NCBI RefSeq assembly: GCF_029867415.1
Contig: NC_081180.1
Coordinates: forward strand, 239,881,088 to 239,945,087
Direction of reading: 5' to 3'
DNA length: 64,000 nt
From: Vicia villosa
Lineage: Eukaryota; Streptophyta; Magnoliopsida; Fabales; Fabaceae
Shown here in pieces: positions 46,207 through 56,369 of this stretch. The notes below the pieces were generated by a model. The model ran no database searches and was not told where the DNA came from. It saw only the letters and a list, made by a program, of their open reading frames with translations. The number at the start of each line of letters is the position of its first letter. The first letter of the stretch is position 1. The translations under genes were made by a program, and so were the position numbers.

Positions 46207-47143
46207 TATAAATATAAGGTAAATTTACATGAAAAGAAAGAATAAATTATAGAATATATGAAAGGTAATAAGTGATGTGACATTTGAATTTTACCTACAT
46301 TTTGGTTGTTCATGTTCATTGCACATGCATTTGTATTTAGCTACTAACTTACTAAGTTGGAATTAATTTTAATTTTTAACCAAATTTAAAATTGACCTAG
46401 AATATGATTGTTAATTATTCAATGGATATGCATGGTTTTTCTAACATTTTCTCATTTTCTAATAGTGGAATGGACAAATTTTTTTACCTTTTTAACAAAA
46501 CGTTAGAATTTAAAAGTAAATGAAACATGGTGAATGATTTTTTCTAAGTTAGGAGGGATGGATGCCCTTAAATGATTCCATCCTAATTTCATTAATCATT
46601 TGAGTTCATATGTTAGATTTAAAAAATGTTTTATATATGTGCATCAATTAATTTATAACTTCTTCGTTTACATATAAATCGTATCTCACTCTATATCATC
46701 ATTTTAATTTAAGTTTCATTGTTGTAGCTCAAAAATGGAGGAAAAATATTGATAAATAACAAAACTATCAAATAATAATCAATGAGAAAACACAATAAAT
46801 TTTAATGTTATTGTAAAATCCTGAATGTGAAGTGTTATGTTATTAATCAGGGAACTTATTGTGATGTTTCAAACGTGATAAGGGTGTTGGGAACCAATGA
46901 TGTGCTGCTGACTAAGGAATTAGGAGGTTAAGTTATAAAGTAGACATTTTATTCTAAAAAGGATATTTTGGTCCCTTCACAAAATGTTTATGGAACCTTA
47001 AATAAACTTTTCACTAAAATGAATTTAAGTGATGTCATTTATTGTCTTGAACCACAATTAGTAATCAATAAACTAGAAAATTTCCTTGCCAACCTCCCAA
47101 CCTTCTAGTTAACCTCTGGTGAAAAACCCAAACTACCCCTGAC

Positions 47144-47694
47144 TTCGGACATGAACTTCCGAACTGCATAAAAAAGGTGTTTTCGGAAGTTCATCTCCGA
47201 AAACGCCTTTTTTTTAAAAAAAATTGTCTCATTTCGGAAGTTCATTTCCGAAAACAGCATTTCGGAAATAAACTTCCGAAACAATGCGCGTTCTGCAGAT
47301 TAAGCAGAACACTCCCCCTCCCCCATTCATTTACCCTAATCCAACATCAAACAACACCAAAGGCGAAATTTTGTTAAAAGACTTCCAAGGCAACATCAAA
47401 GGCTCCAACAAGCTTCCTATACTACATTAAAAAGCACTCCAACCTCTTCAATCGGTAAGCATTATGAGTTTTAGATCTATGCTTAAAATTGATATTAGGG
47501 TGTTTACAAATAGGAAAATATGTATTAGGTTAGGTTGGTACTAGTATTTAGGATGTTTAGAATGTGTAGACATAGGTTTAAAGTCTGATTTTGGGGTCTG
47601 CCATTGTAGGTTGCAGAAAAGCTCTGCGCAGGGGTGTTTCGGAAGTTCATTTCCGAAAACACCTCCATCCTAGTTTCGGAAATGAACTTCCGAA
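47144..47694. repeat. Six copies of TTCGGAAGTTCATTTCCGAA-type motif, left side
   Basis: Copies at 47144, 47182, 47233, 47261, 47638 and 47675, each 20 bases, with arms TTCGGA/TCCGAA and a six-to-eight-base centre that occurs in both orientations (AAGTTCAT and ATGAACTT). The last two lie within the 5' untranslated intron of the PMD gene. Confidence 0.93.
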
Positions 47695-47768
47695 CTGTAT
47701 CAGAAGTGCATTTTTTTTGTTTTTTCATTTGTCTCGCATATTAATCGATTTCGATTGTTTACAGGAAC

Positions 47769-49777
47769 ATGTCAGGCAACCAACCAGCACGCATCAGACA
47801 GGGCAGGGAGTCCCAGACTGCGTCGGCTAGACGCGAGCGGGCGGCGGCGCAGCTGGCGTCGACACGCGGGCGGGGCCGGGGACGCCGTGTGCATGTTCCA
47901 CAGGACTTGGTGGAGAGTTCATCTGCTTCAGGCTCTAGGAGTAGGCTGGCTCGGGTATCTTCTTCCCGCCAGCGAGAGGAGGAGGATGAGGATGAGGAGG
48001 AGGAGGAGGTCATACCGGATGTTGACCCTCCAGTCGGGGAGGAGGAGGAGCAGGAGGTGGATAGCTATCCGGGAGGGCCTTTTGACACTTCCCTGCTGAT
48101 TCACTACCAGGATCACGTCGCTCGGCGGATCTGGGAGGGAGAGGTATTTTTTTAACTTAGCCGTTTATTTGTCACCATTTTTTATAATTTTACCGTTTAT
48201 TTCTCGCTTATTTGTTTTTTTTTTGTAACAGGAGAGAGAGCCATTGAAAATGGTGAACCACTCCAGGAAGATTTTCGGTCTGTTTAAACCAGCAGCTTAG
48301 TGGTTTAACGACCATGTGCGAGGTTCAGGGCTTTGCGGGCTCTGCATGACCGGGTACACCACCATCAGCACCGGCATGCAGGGGGCATTTGTGGAGCGCT
48401 GGCACAAGGAGACGTCTTCTTTCCACTTGCCGGTGGGGGAGTTGACGATCACCTTGCATGACGTCCAGTGTCTTCTCCACCTGCCTATTAGGGGGCCGCT
48501 GTTGGACCACTCTAGGATCCAGAGGGTCGAGGCCATTGAGTGGATGATGCACTATTTGGGCCTGTCGCACGAGGTTGCTCACTTTGAGTGCGTCACGACT
48601 TGTGGGCCTCATGTCCGGTTCACTACACTGAGCATCTATTTTGAGTTCCACCTGGACGCGGCGGCCGAGGCCGAGCAGGAGGATAACGACCTATTCAGGG
48701 AGTACCACCGCGGCTGCGCTCTTCGGTGCTGGTACATGCATGTGGTAGGCGCTGCATGCTTTGTGGACAAGAGTGCCAGGTACGTCGACGTGGCCTACCT
48801 CCGCTATTTCATGGACCTGGATACCGTTCACCAATGGAACTGGGGGTCAGCTACTCTGGCATATCTCTACCAGAAGCTGAATGAGGCCTCCAACTGGAGG
48901 ACGAGGCAGTTGGTCGGATCCTGCACACTGCTTACGGTACGTTTTATTTTAATACATTATCATATTTATTTATTTATATATGTTTCGTATTTAATTTTAA
49001 TACATTATCTTGTTTCTGTTTCAGAGCTGGATCATCTCCTACTTCTCCCGCATCCACGGCTTTCACATAGATCCTGCGTACGTGGACGCCATGCCCAGGG
49101 CCGCCAGATACGCTCTCCAGAGGGGGAACGATGCGGTGGGACCATACCGTCTGTACTTGGACCGCACGATGCACGACGACGTCACCTGGAGGCCGTTCGT
49201 CGACTACGCTCAGATTGTCCCCTTTGACGGCATTGCTCTATATTCAGGTTGGTTGGCATGCGGGACCGGCATCATGGTTCGATATCTCCCTGAGCGGTGC
49301 ATGCGTCAGTTCGGATTCGTGCAGCGGATACCCAGGTCACCCTTTGAGGCTGCTCCCGACACTGTGATCCGAGTGCAGCTCACTGCCATATGGGAGCATT
49401 GGGAGGATCATGTGGTACCGCTGGAGTACCGTCTCACTCGGGTCACCCAGGACTGGCACAGTGAGGAGGGATACGTCACATGGTTCTACCGGGTGTCACA
49501 TCCTCTTCTGAGACCCGACATTCCCGGCGCTCCTAGGCCAGCACACGAGGAGATCCTGGAGAACCAGCAGGCCGAGGATGATCACGCCATTGATCTCATG
49601 CCGATCTGCCAGCGGATATCGATGCTTGGGCGGGACGCGTTGGATCGAGGTATCGTTGATCAGGGCGGTCCAGAGGCAGTCGCCGTGATGGAGATGATCG
49701 TCACTGATGCGGGCCGTGTGGCGGGGTACAGGCGGCAGAGGAGGGCCCAGGGTAAGAGGGTTAGGCATACCCAGTAG
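47769..49777 (+). pseudogene. Plant mobile domain (PMD) protein, one nonsense codon
   Basis: CDS exons are 47769-48143, 48232-48936 and 49025-49777, all joined in phase 0 with GT/AG sites. A 5' untranslated intron is likely at 47455-47764. Exon 1 encodes a basic RGRGRGRR region followed by an acidic run. Exons 2 and 3 encode the PMD fold known from MAIN-like proteins and transposon-borne relatives: WHKETSSFHLPVGELTITL, LHLPIRGPLLDHSRI, WGSATLAYLYQKLNEASN, YSGWLACGTGIMVRYLPERC. In exon 2 a TAG at 48298-48300 interrupts the frame between FKPAA and WFNDHVRGSGL, at a place where Gln is usual. Without it the protein would have about 610 residues. The rest is undamaged and GC-rich, so inactivation looks recent. 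PMD proteins act in silencing and development in plants; the role of the transposon-borne form is unknown. Confidence 0.85.
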
Positions 49778-50004
49778 TGGTCGGGTTTATTTATTTTTTG
49801 ATTTCGAATTGTATATTCCGCACAGTATTATTATTATTTTCGGATTGTATATATTATTTTCATCGGATTAGTATTTTTTTTTTTGTTTATTTATCATATT
49901 AGTATTTTCAGTTTATCTATTGCTTATTTTATTTGGCGTTTGCGTTTAATTAAAATGCGAGACTGTTATGAAAAAACATAAAAAAAAACACAGTTTCTGC
50001 ATAA

Positions 50005-50154
50005 TTCGGAAGTTCATTTCCGAAGACACCCCCCATGAGGTGTTTTCGGAAGTTCATCTCCGAAGGCACCCCCCATGGGGTGTTTTCGGAGATGCACTTC
50101 CGAATTAAGGAAATTTTTTAAAATAAAAAAGCGCTTCGGAAGTTCATTTCCGAA
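50005..50154. repeat. Four copies of the same 20-base motif, right side
   Basis: Copies at 50005, 50045, 50085 and 50135, matching those at the left end. They are spaced about 40-50 bases, comparable to the left cluster. Confidence 0.93.
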
Positions 50155-50356
50155 GCAGGGGTATTTTGGGATTTTCGCTGGGGGTGACCCCCATAGGGAG
50201 GTGGCCAAAGAAAAAACCATAAACTATTATGGGTCAAATGAAGGGTTTAGGGGACTTCGGTCACTTTACATATTTAAGATGGGTGTTTTTGTTATTCTAA
50301 TTAGGGTTATATGTACTTGAGGGTATATTAAGAGTTGTGAAAATTTTAAGGAATTT

Positions 50357-50446
50357 TTTTTTTAATAAGCAATTTGTACCTAACGGGTTTCGAACCTGAG
50401 ATCTTGAGAGGAGCACACTCTCAGAACCCAAGCGTTTCACCGCTAG
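50357..50446 (-). mobile_element. tRNA-derived SINE, about 90 bp
   Basis: A 16-base direct repeat AAATTTTAAGGAATTT at 50341-50356 and 50447-50462 flanks it. Read on the minus strand it starts CTAGCGGTGAAACGCTTGG (box A-like), has GGTTCGAAACC (box B) at about 50398-50388, and ends in an A-rich tail. Copy A lacks it and has a single related target sequence near 36205-36221. Confidence 0.85.
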
Positions 50447-50481
50447 AAATTTTAAGGAATTTAATTAAGTACTTAAACCAT

Positions 50482-52243
50482 GACTAATATAAATGTTTAA
50501 TTGGTGAAATAGAATAAAAATGAGGACACAACATAGTAGTTAATGAAAAGCATATTATTGTTTTTTGGCATGGGGATTATATAAAGACAAGATGAATAAA
50601 ATATCTGAATGAATATTCATTTTTCCTCATTCCATACTTTGGATTGAGAGAGATAAAGAGAGAGAGAAGGGAGAAGGGGTTTTGAGATGCAAGTCATCCT
50701 TGCTTGTGTCAAAGGTTCTCCTTCTCCAACCATCGTCATCCTCTTCTTGAAAAAGGAGGGTTCCTAAATTAATTTATGATCATGATTTATGACTCCAGAT
50801 AGACTTTGCATGTGTTTGTAGCTCTCTTAAAAGTATGATGAAAACATGCTAAGCTAAAATTCTAGGGATTTTGACTTGATATGCCGATGAAATGATGTGA
50901 CTTTCTTAATGCCATTGATGTTCTATTGTTATAGGAATCATGGGTGAAGTTAAGGATGAATGTAGTAGGTTAGAGATGGGTTTTTCTACCTGAAATGTTA
51001 TTTTTCTACTATGAGGCCTGCATGAATCGATTCACGAATATGGGGAATCAAGTCAGGGAAGTTCTTAACAAAGTCTAGGAGAAAATCAAACTTTTGAATT
51101 AAAAACTCTTTTAGAACCGAATCAAAATAAATTTGATTTTGATTTTGTTTGTTGGAATTGATTCAAGGCTAAGTTAGAATCGATTCGAAAGCTGTGTTTT
51201 TCCTAAAACCATTGTTTATCATGCTCCAAATGCTCTCTTGAGGTAGTTGATGATCATGGAACTTAATGGTATTATTGTAGGCATAAATTCATTGGGGGAG
51301 AATTTAGAATAAGTCATGCAAGATTCTTATGGCTAGGTTTATTAAATCTTGGAATGCTAAGTATACCTACGGAACTAGCTTGACTTGTCTAGTAAGATAT
51401 ATATCTTGAATGATATTTTAAGGTAGATAATGATGTGACATTATAATATTTTACCCCTTAAGTTATTAATATAATTATAACTGTAAAGAACTCTTAAGGC
51501 ATGATTATAAAAAAATAATGTATGATTAAGGATAGGTAAGGGTCAAGAAGAGTTTGTCTTAGAAGTAAAACTAATTAAACTTAGAAAGTGTAAATGTATA
51601 GGAATTACTAGAAACATTAAATGTTAATTGTAATTTCTAAGAGTACATTGCGGGACAACCCGCGTTGCAGTGTAGGGATATCATAGGTTTATAGGGTTGT
51701 TATGGTGTTAGAACAAACTCATGTAAGGATGGTGAGATGCTTTGTAATTGATGTTTTGCATAATAAATTGAATGTCCTCTTCAATCTCATGGTTTAGGTA
51801 TTTATAAGAACCTCATGGGCTTGGATCTCATATCCCACGAAGATAGATTTCGCTTCTCCCATTCTTAAGAGTGTGGAAAGGGCATTTATTTCCTCCATTT
51901 CTATGAGGGAACATGGCTACCTCTATCAGACTCCATTCCTCATATTATTAGGAATTAGAAAACGCCACCTCCATGTTTTCACAAAAAGGTGAGTGATCGG
52001 GGAAATCGGCACCATAACAAAATGACGTGTGTTTCTTTCAATAAATGGGCGTTAAGGTCACGCCGCCTCTCTTTAGATAACATTCTACACCACACCTTGT
52101 GAGTTCTTTACAAATATACCAATTCATTATCCCTTAAGTATGATTTTAAAAATAGAGAATGTTCATGGTTCTAGGACATACAGGGTATCAACCATAAAAT
52201 TGGAGTGCATTTGAGCAAAAAAGTAAATAAATAAAATCAAGGT
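50482..52243. other. Unassigned AT-rich interval
   Basis: No convincing gene, repeat family or RNA is recognised on either strand. A GA-rich tract lies at 50645-50675 and a small stem GCGGG/CCCGC at 51651-51664. It is not part of the duplicated unit. Confidence 0.5.
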
Positions 52244-53180
52244 TGTTAGGTTTTGATTTGTTGGCTGCTTTTTGATAAAATAATAAAGTTCAGCAAGATG
52301 TCGTGACATGTTGCTACGACATTGCAGTCTGTGTTATTTCTATTTCTGGAAGATCTATTTTTATTGTTCCAAAAGATTTGTTTTATCATTTGTGGATCAA
52401 GCAGCGCATTGAAGATTGAATTCTCTGAAGATTTGTTTCGAAGCTGAAGAGATAACATAATATCTGATTTGCTTGATTGGGTGTCAAAAACTTTTGCCTT
52501 GCATTTGAAGATTTGATTAGATATGATTTGATTTGCAGAAGGTTATAGCCAGATTTAATAACCAAGCCCAAGTGTTGCACAAGCTTATAAAAGGAGGAGT
52601 CTAAACCTAAGAAGATTATGAAGCTGGGAATAAGGATTACTATCTTTTAGGGTTTTGTCTATTCTTTGTATGTCACTCATGTTTCTTATTTGATATATAG
52701 AGTTTGACAGATTGTTCATTGTTCATTATGATTCACTCATGAGCTTTTAAGCAAGACTGTAATCTGTTTAATTGGAAGTGTGTTCTTCTGTCTTTGGTCT
52801 TTGATTATTATCACTAAGGTGATTGTGGGAAGTGAGAGGGGGTTCTCATATCTAGGAGTGTCCTAAGTAGAAGTTGCATAAGATAGTGATTAGGTGATAA
52901 GTTGTAAACTAGAGTTGTTTAGCTTTGAACTAATACTATTATATTAAATTTTCTTCCTGGCTTGGTAGCCCCCGGAGTAGGTGAGTTGCACTTAAGTGGG
53001 TTAATAATTGACTTGTGTTTTTGCGTCTTGTCTTTTTTTTTAAATTACTAATTTTTATTTGTTTTATCACTAATATGATGTCTTAACATATCTTTCAACA
53101 TCATGTTTTGTTATCCTAGTGTTGGGATATCATAGCTGACATTTGTCTTGTTGTGTCTGAATTTCAATTGGCATTAGAGC
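52244..53180 (+). repeat. 5' LTR and PBS of the SIRE-like element
   Basis: The LTR starts TGTTAGG at 52244 and ends TTTCA at 53166 (923 bp), with a TATA box TATAAAAGG near 52587. After two bases comes TGGCATTAGAGC (53169-53180), a variant of the initiator-tRNA-Met PBS. The limits are inferred from these signals, because no second LTR is available. Confidence 0.65.
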
Positions 53181-53232
53181 AGACACCCTGTTGTGTTTTG
53201 GGTGAGCTCTAGGGAAGATATTTTCTGGTACC

Positions 53233-54505
53233 ATGGACAAAGAAGGAGGTTTCAACAACAGACCACCACTCTTAAATGGCGCCAATTATGACTATTGAAA
53301 GGCACGCATGGTAGCATTCCTACAATTAATGGATAGAAAAACTTGGAAAGTTGTCTTAAAAGGTTGGAAACATCCTCTTGTGAAGGAAAAAGAACAGAAT
53401 GAAACTTTGAAACTAGAAGAGAACTGGCCTAAAGAAGAAGATGAACTTGCTCTTGAAAACTCCAAAGCTTTGAATGCCTTATTCAATGGTGTTGACAAAA
53501 ATATGTCCAGGTTGATAAATACCTATACTATGGCTAAAGATGCATGGGAAATTCTCAAAACCACTCATGAAGGGGCTTCAAAAGTTAAAATGTCAAAACT
53601 TCAGCTGCTCACTACTCAATTTAAGAATCTTAGGATGAAGGAGGATGAATCCATTCATGACTTCCACATGAGCATTCTTGACATTGCCAACTCTACTTGT
53701 GCCTTGGGAGAAAAAAAGTCAGAAGAAAAGTTGGTTAGAACAATTATCAGGTCTCTACCTAAGAGATTTGACATGAAGATGACAACCATAGAGGAAGCCC
53801 GAGACATTAGAAGCATGAGAGTAGATGAACTTGTTAGGTCACTTCAAACTTTTGAATTAGATATTAGTGACAAATGTGAAAATAAAAACAAGAGCATAGC
53901 TTTTGTCTCCAACACTGAAGATGAAAAGGTTTAATATGAACTTGATACTGAGGAAGATATGTCAAATTCCATTGTGTTACTTGGGAGGAAATTTAACAAT
54001 GTATTGAAGAGAATAAATAGAAGGGCAAGACCTGATATCAAGAACATCTCACCTGACATAAACAAGAACTATGATTTTTAGGAAAGTAACAGAACTAAAG
54101 AGAAGTCATATCAAGATAAAGATATCCAGTGTTTTAAATGTGAAGGATTTGGTGACATTAAGTCTGAATGTACCACCTTCCTAAATAAACAAAAGGAGGT
54201 TTTTTCTATATCTTGGTTTGATGGTGATGAATCCGAAGATGAAACAAAAGTTGAGACTACTAAGCTTGTGACGACTTTCACTGGCAGATTAGATTCTAAT
54301 GAAGACTTCCATGTTGAGAAATGTCTTATGATGAATTGAATGTTGCTTACAAAGAATTATGGATTAAAAGTGAAAAATTATGTCAACTAGGAGAAAAACA
54401 GCAAGAGATCATAACCCAGCTGCAAGCTGAAAAAGAGGATTGTCTAGCTGATATCTCGAATCTACATAATGAAGTGACTTTTCTAAAATCTAAACTTGAG
54501 AATAT
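53233..54505 (+). pseudogene. SIRE-like copia gag, several stops
   Basis: The start ATG at 53233 gives MDKEGGFNNRPPLLNGANYDY, followed by TGA (53296-53298) where Trp is usual. The main block (53308-53931) is the UBN2-type gag domain, with NALFNGVDKNMSRLIN, AKDAWEILKTTHEG and IIRSLPKRFDMKMTTIEEA. Further stops are at 53932-53934 (TAA) and 54079-54081 (TAG), and the frame shifts near 54318. The zinc knuckle reads CFKCEGFGDIKSEC, with Asp in place of the metal-binding His. A coiled-coil segment follows (LCQLGEKQQEIITQLQAEKE) until the solo LTR cuts it at 54505. It cannot make Gag. Confidence 0.85.
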
Positions 54506-55595
54506 TGAAGGAGTGAAAAACACTTAGAAAGGGGGGGTTGAATAAGGGTTGTTTCTAAAAATGACAGATAAAAAATAATCACACAGTTATTTTTATCCTG
54601 GTTCGTTGTTAACTAAACTACTCCAGTCCACCCCTGACAAGGTGATTTACCTCAACTGAGGATTTAATCCACTAATAAATCTTGATTACAATGGTTCTTC
54701 ACTTAGACAACTTCTAAGTCTTCTAGAGTATACAGATCACAACTTGATCACTCTAGGAAATTCCTTTTACAAAGATGTTAACAAATATTACAAGAGTTTA
54801 AATTGCTTCTTGATAAGCTATAATCACCAAGTGATTTTTCTCTCAAGTTTAAGTTCTAAACACTCACTAAGATATTACAAAGTTGTGAGGTTGAAGATGA
54901 AGTTCTTCTTTGATTTTGTGTGATAGCGTTTTGACAGTGTTTCTGTACTTAGAGGAAATATATATTCTTTGCTTCAGCCATCAGAACTTCTATATATAGG
55001 CAGTGAGAAAATGTGACCGTTGAGTGCATTTAATGCTTTGCGTGAATAGTACACTGCTGCATTTAATGTTTCACTCTTTTGTCAACTACCTTGAGCCATG
55101 CTTCAACTGCTTTTGCTGACTTTGCCTTTTGTAGCTTCTAACGTTCCTTTTGTCAGTCAGACAGATTTGACGTTATAGCCTTTTCATCTTATACTTGATT
55201 CTGAACTCAGACCATGTAGAATAACGTTTGAATATCAGAGTCTTCAGCTTTTGGTGCAGATGCAACTCCAGTCAACAGATTATGGAAGTGCTTTGTAGAG
55301 TGATACCATCAGATCTTCAGAGCCTTGCTTCTGACTGCCATCTTCTGATGCTTTCCAGATCATGTTCTGATTTCTTCAAGACCATCTTCTGATGTCTGCC
55401 AGACCATGTTCTGACGAAGCCATCCAGATCTTCTGGGTCAGAGCTTCTGAACGCTGATTTTGTGCATACTCTCTTAGACTTTTCCTGAAATGGAAAACGT
55501 AAAGAATTAGAGTACCACGTTGTCTTATACAAAATTCATATATAATGTTATCATCAAAACTAAGAATATTGATCAGAACATTTCTTGTTCTAACA
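54506..55595 (-). mobile_element. Solo LTR of another copia family
   Basis: Flanked by AATAT at 54501-54505 and 55596-55600. On the minus strand it runs from TGTTAGAACAAG to ...CTCCTTCA, 1090 bp, with TATATATAGGCAG-like promoter sequence around 54990 in reverse. No internal sequence or second LTR is present, as expected from recombination between LTRs. It lies within the SIRE-like element and inserted after it. Confidence 0.85.
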
Positions 55596-55600
55596 AATAT

Positions 55601-56369
55601 GACTAAGACCATAAGGATGTTAAACAATGGATCTGATGTGCTGGATGAAATACTTTAAGATGTGGAAAAAGGTAGAAGATCTACTGGTATAAGGTTTATT
55701 ATCCAACTTTGAAGAATAAGAAGAACTTTTTGATCAAATTTGTTTCTGCTGAAGTAAAGGATAAGAGAAAAAGATTTGACCAAATGTTACAACATCTTGC
55801 TAAGTATTAGGAAACTCAGATAAAAACAAAGCATCATTCTTGTAAATATCATCATTGTGGGAAATATGGTCATATAAAGCCATTATGTCATGAACTCTAT
55901 GGTTATCCAAAACATTCACCTTAACCTAGGGGTAATCATGCAAGGATTAAAACTAGAAAGGAATGGAGAGTGAAGAATGTTGTTACTAGTCTGATAGCCC
56001 ATATCTCTATTAGGGTATCATATAAAGAAGATTTATATTTTGATAGCGGTTGCTCCAGGCATATGACCGGAGTGAAGAACTTCTTAGTGGACTTAAAAAA
56101 TCACACCATAAATTATGTCACTTTTGGAGATGGTGCAAAAGGAGAAATCAAAGGAGTTGGAAGACTAGCTTATGAGGGATCTCCTAAGCTTGGTAATGTT
56201 CTTTTTTGTGAAGGGTCTTACTCCTAATCTGATAAGTACCATTCAACTATGTGATCAAGGTTTTAAAGTTAATCTCACTAAGTCTGAATGTGTGGTGACT
56301 AATGAAAAGAATGAAGTTCTAATGAGAGGAGGTAGGTCTAAGGATAATTACTACCTATGGACATTTTCT
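55601..56369 (+). pseudogene. SIRE-like protease and pre-integrase region, broken
   Basis: This continues the copia polyprotein after the solo LTR, in several frames. A second zinc knuckle-like CKYHHCGKYGHIKPLC is at about 55835-55890. The protease active-site motif appears as LYFDSGCSRHMTG (around 56035), followed by the glycine-rich GDGAKGEIKGVG. An extra T near 56205 shifts the frame, after which LTPNLISTIQLCDQGFKV and KDNYYLW form the start of the pre-integrase domain. The sequence ends at the Ogre-like LTR. Confidence 0.8.

Larger units (their letters stand above)
47076..50218. mobile_element. Mutator-like element carrying a plant mobile domain gene
   Basis: The 3143 bp insertion is flanked by ATAAACTA (47068-47075 and 50219-50226; a ninth base differs), and copy A has the uninterrupted site at about 36078. 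The ends are imperfect inverted repeats; the left starts GAAAATTTCCTTGCCAACCT and the reversed right end is GGTTTTTTCTTTGGCCACCT, both then reading CCC. Subterminal regions carry ten copies of a 20-base palindrome-like motif. GC content in the coding part is much higher than in the surroundings. The 8-9 bp duplication and the cargo fit a MULE, but hAT (8 bp) cannot be excluded; no transposase is present. Confidence 0.75.
46207..50481. repeat. Partial duplication copy C, interrupted
   Basis: 46207-47075 and 50227-50481 match 35222-36236 of copy A. It contains only sequence upstream of the F-box gene, not the gene. It is interrupted by a 3.1 kb Mutator-like element and by a SINE, both absent from copy A, which therefore shows the empty sites. 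Confidence 0.88.
52244..56369 (+). mobile_element. SIRE-like copia element, 5' half
   Basis: 5' LTR, PBS variant, gag with UBN2-type domain and zinc knuckle, then (after a nested solo LTR) the protease and pre-integrase region. It stops inside pol at about 56370 where the minus-strand Ogre-like element begins; integrase, RT, RNase H and 3' LTR are missing from the window. Multiple stops and frameshifts show that it is an old copy. Confidence 0.85.

Noticed and set aside
48297..48651. Minus-strand frames within the PMD gene
   Set aside because: Shadows of a GC-rich coding exon.
50388..50446. Possible tRNA gene from the box B match GGTTCGAAACC
   Set aside because: No cloverleaf can be drawn; the exact direct repeats and A-rich tail indicate a SINE.
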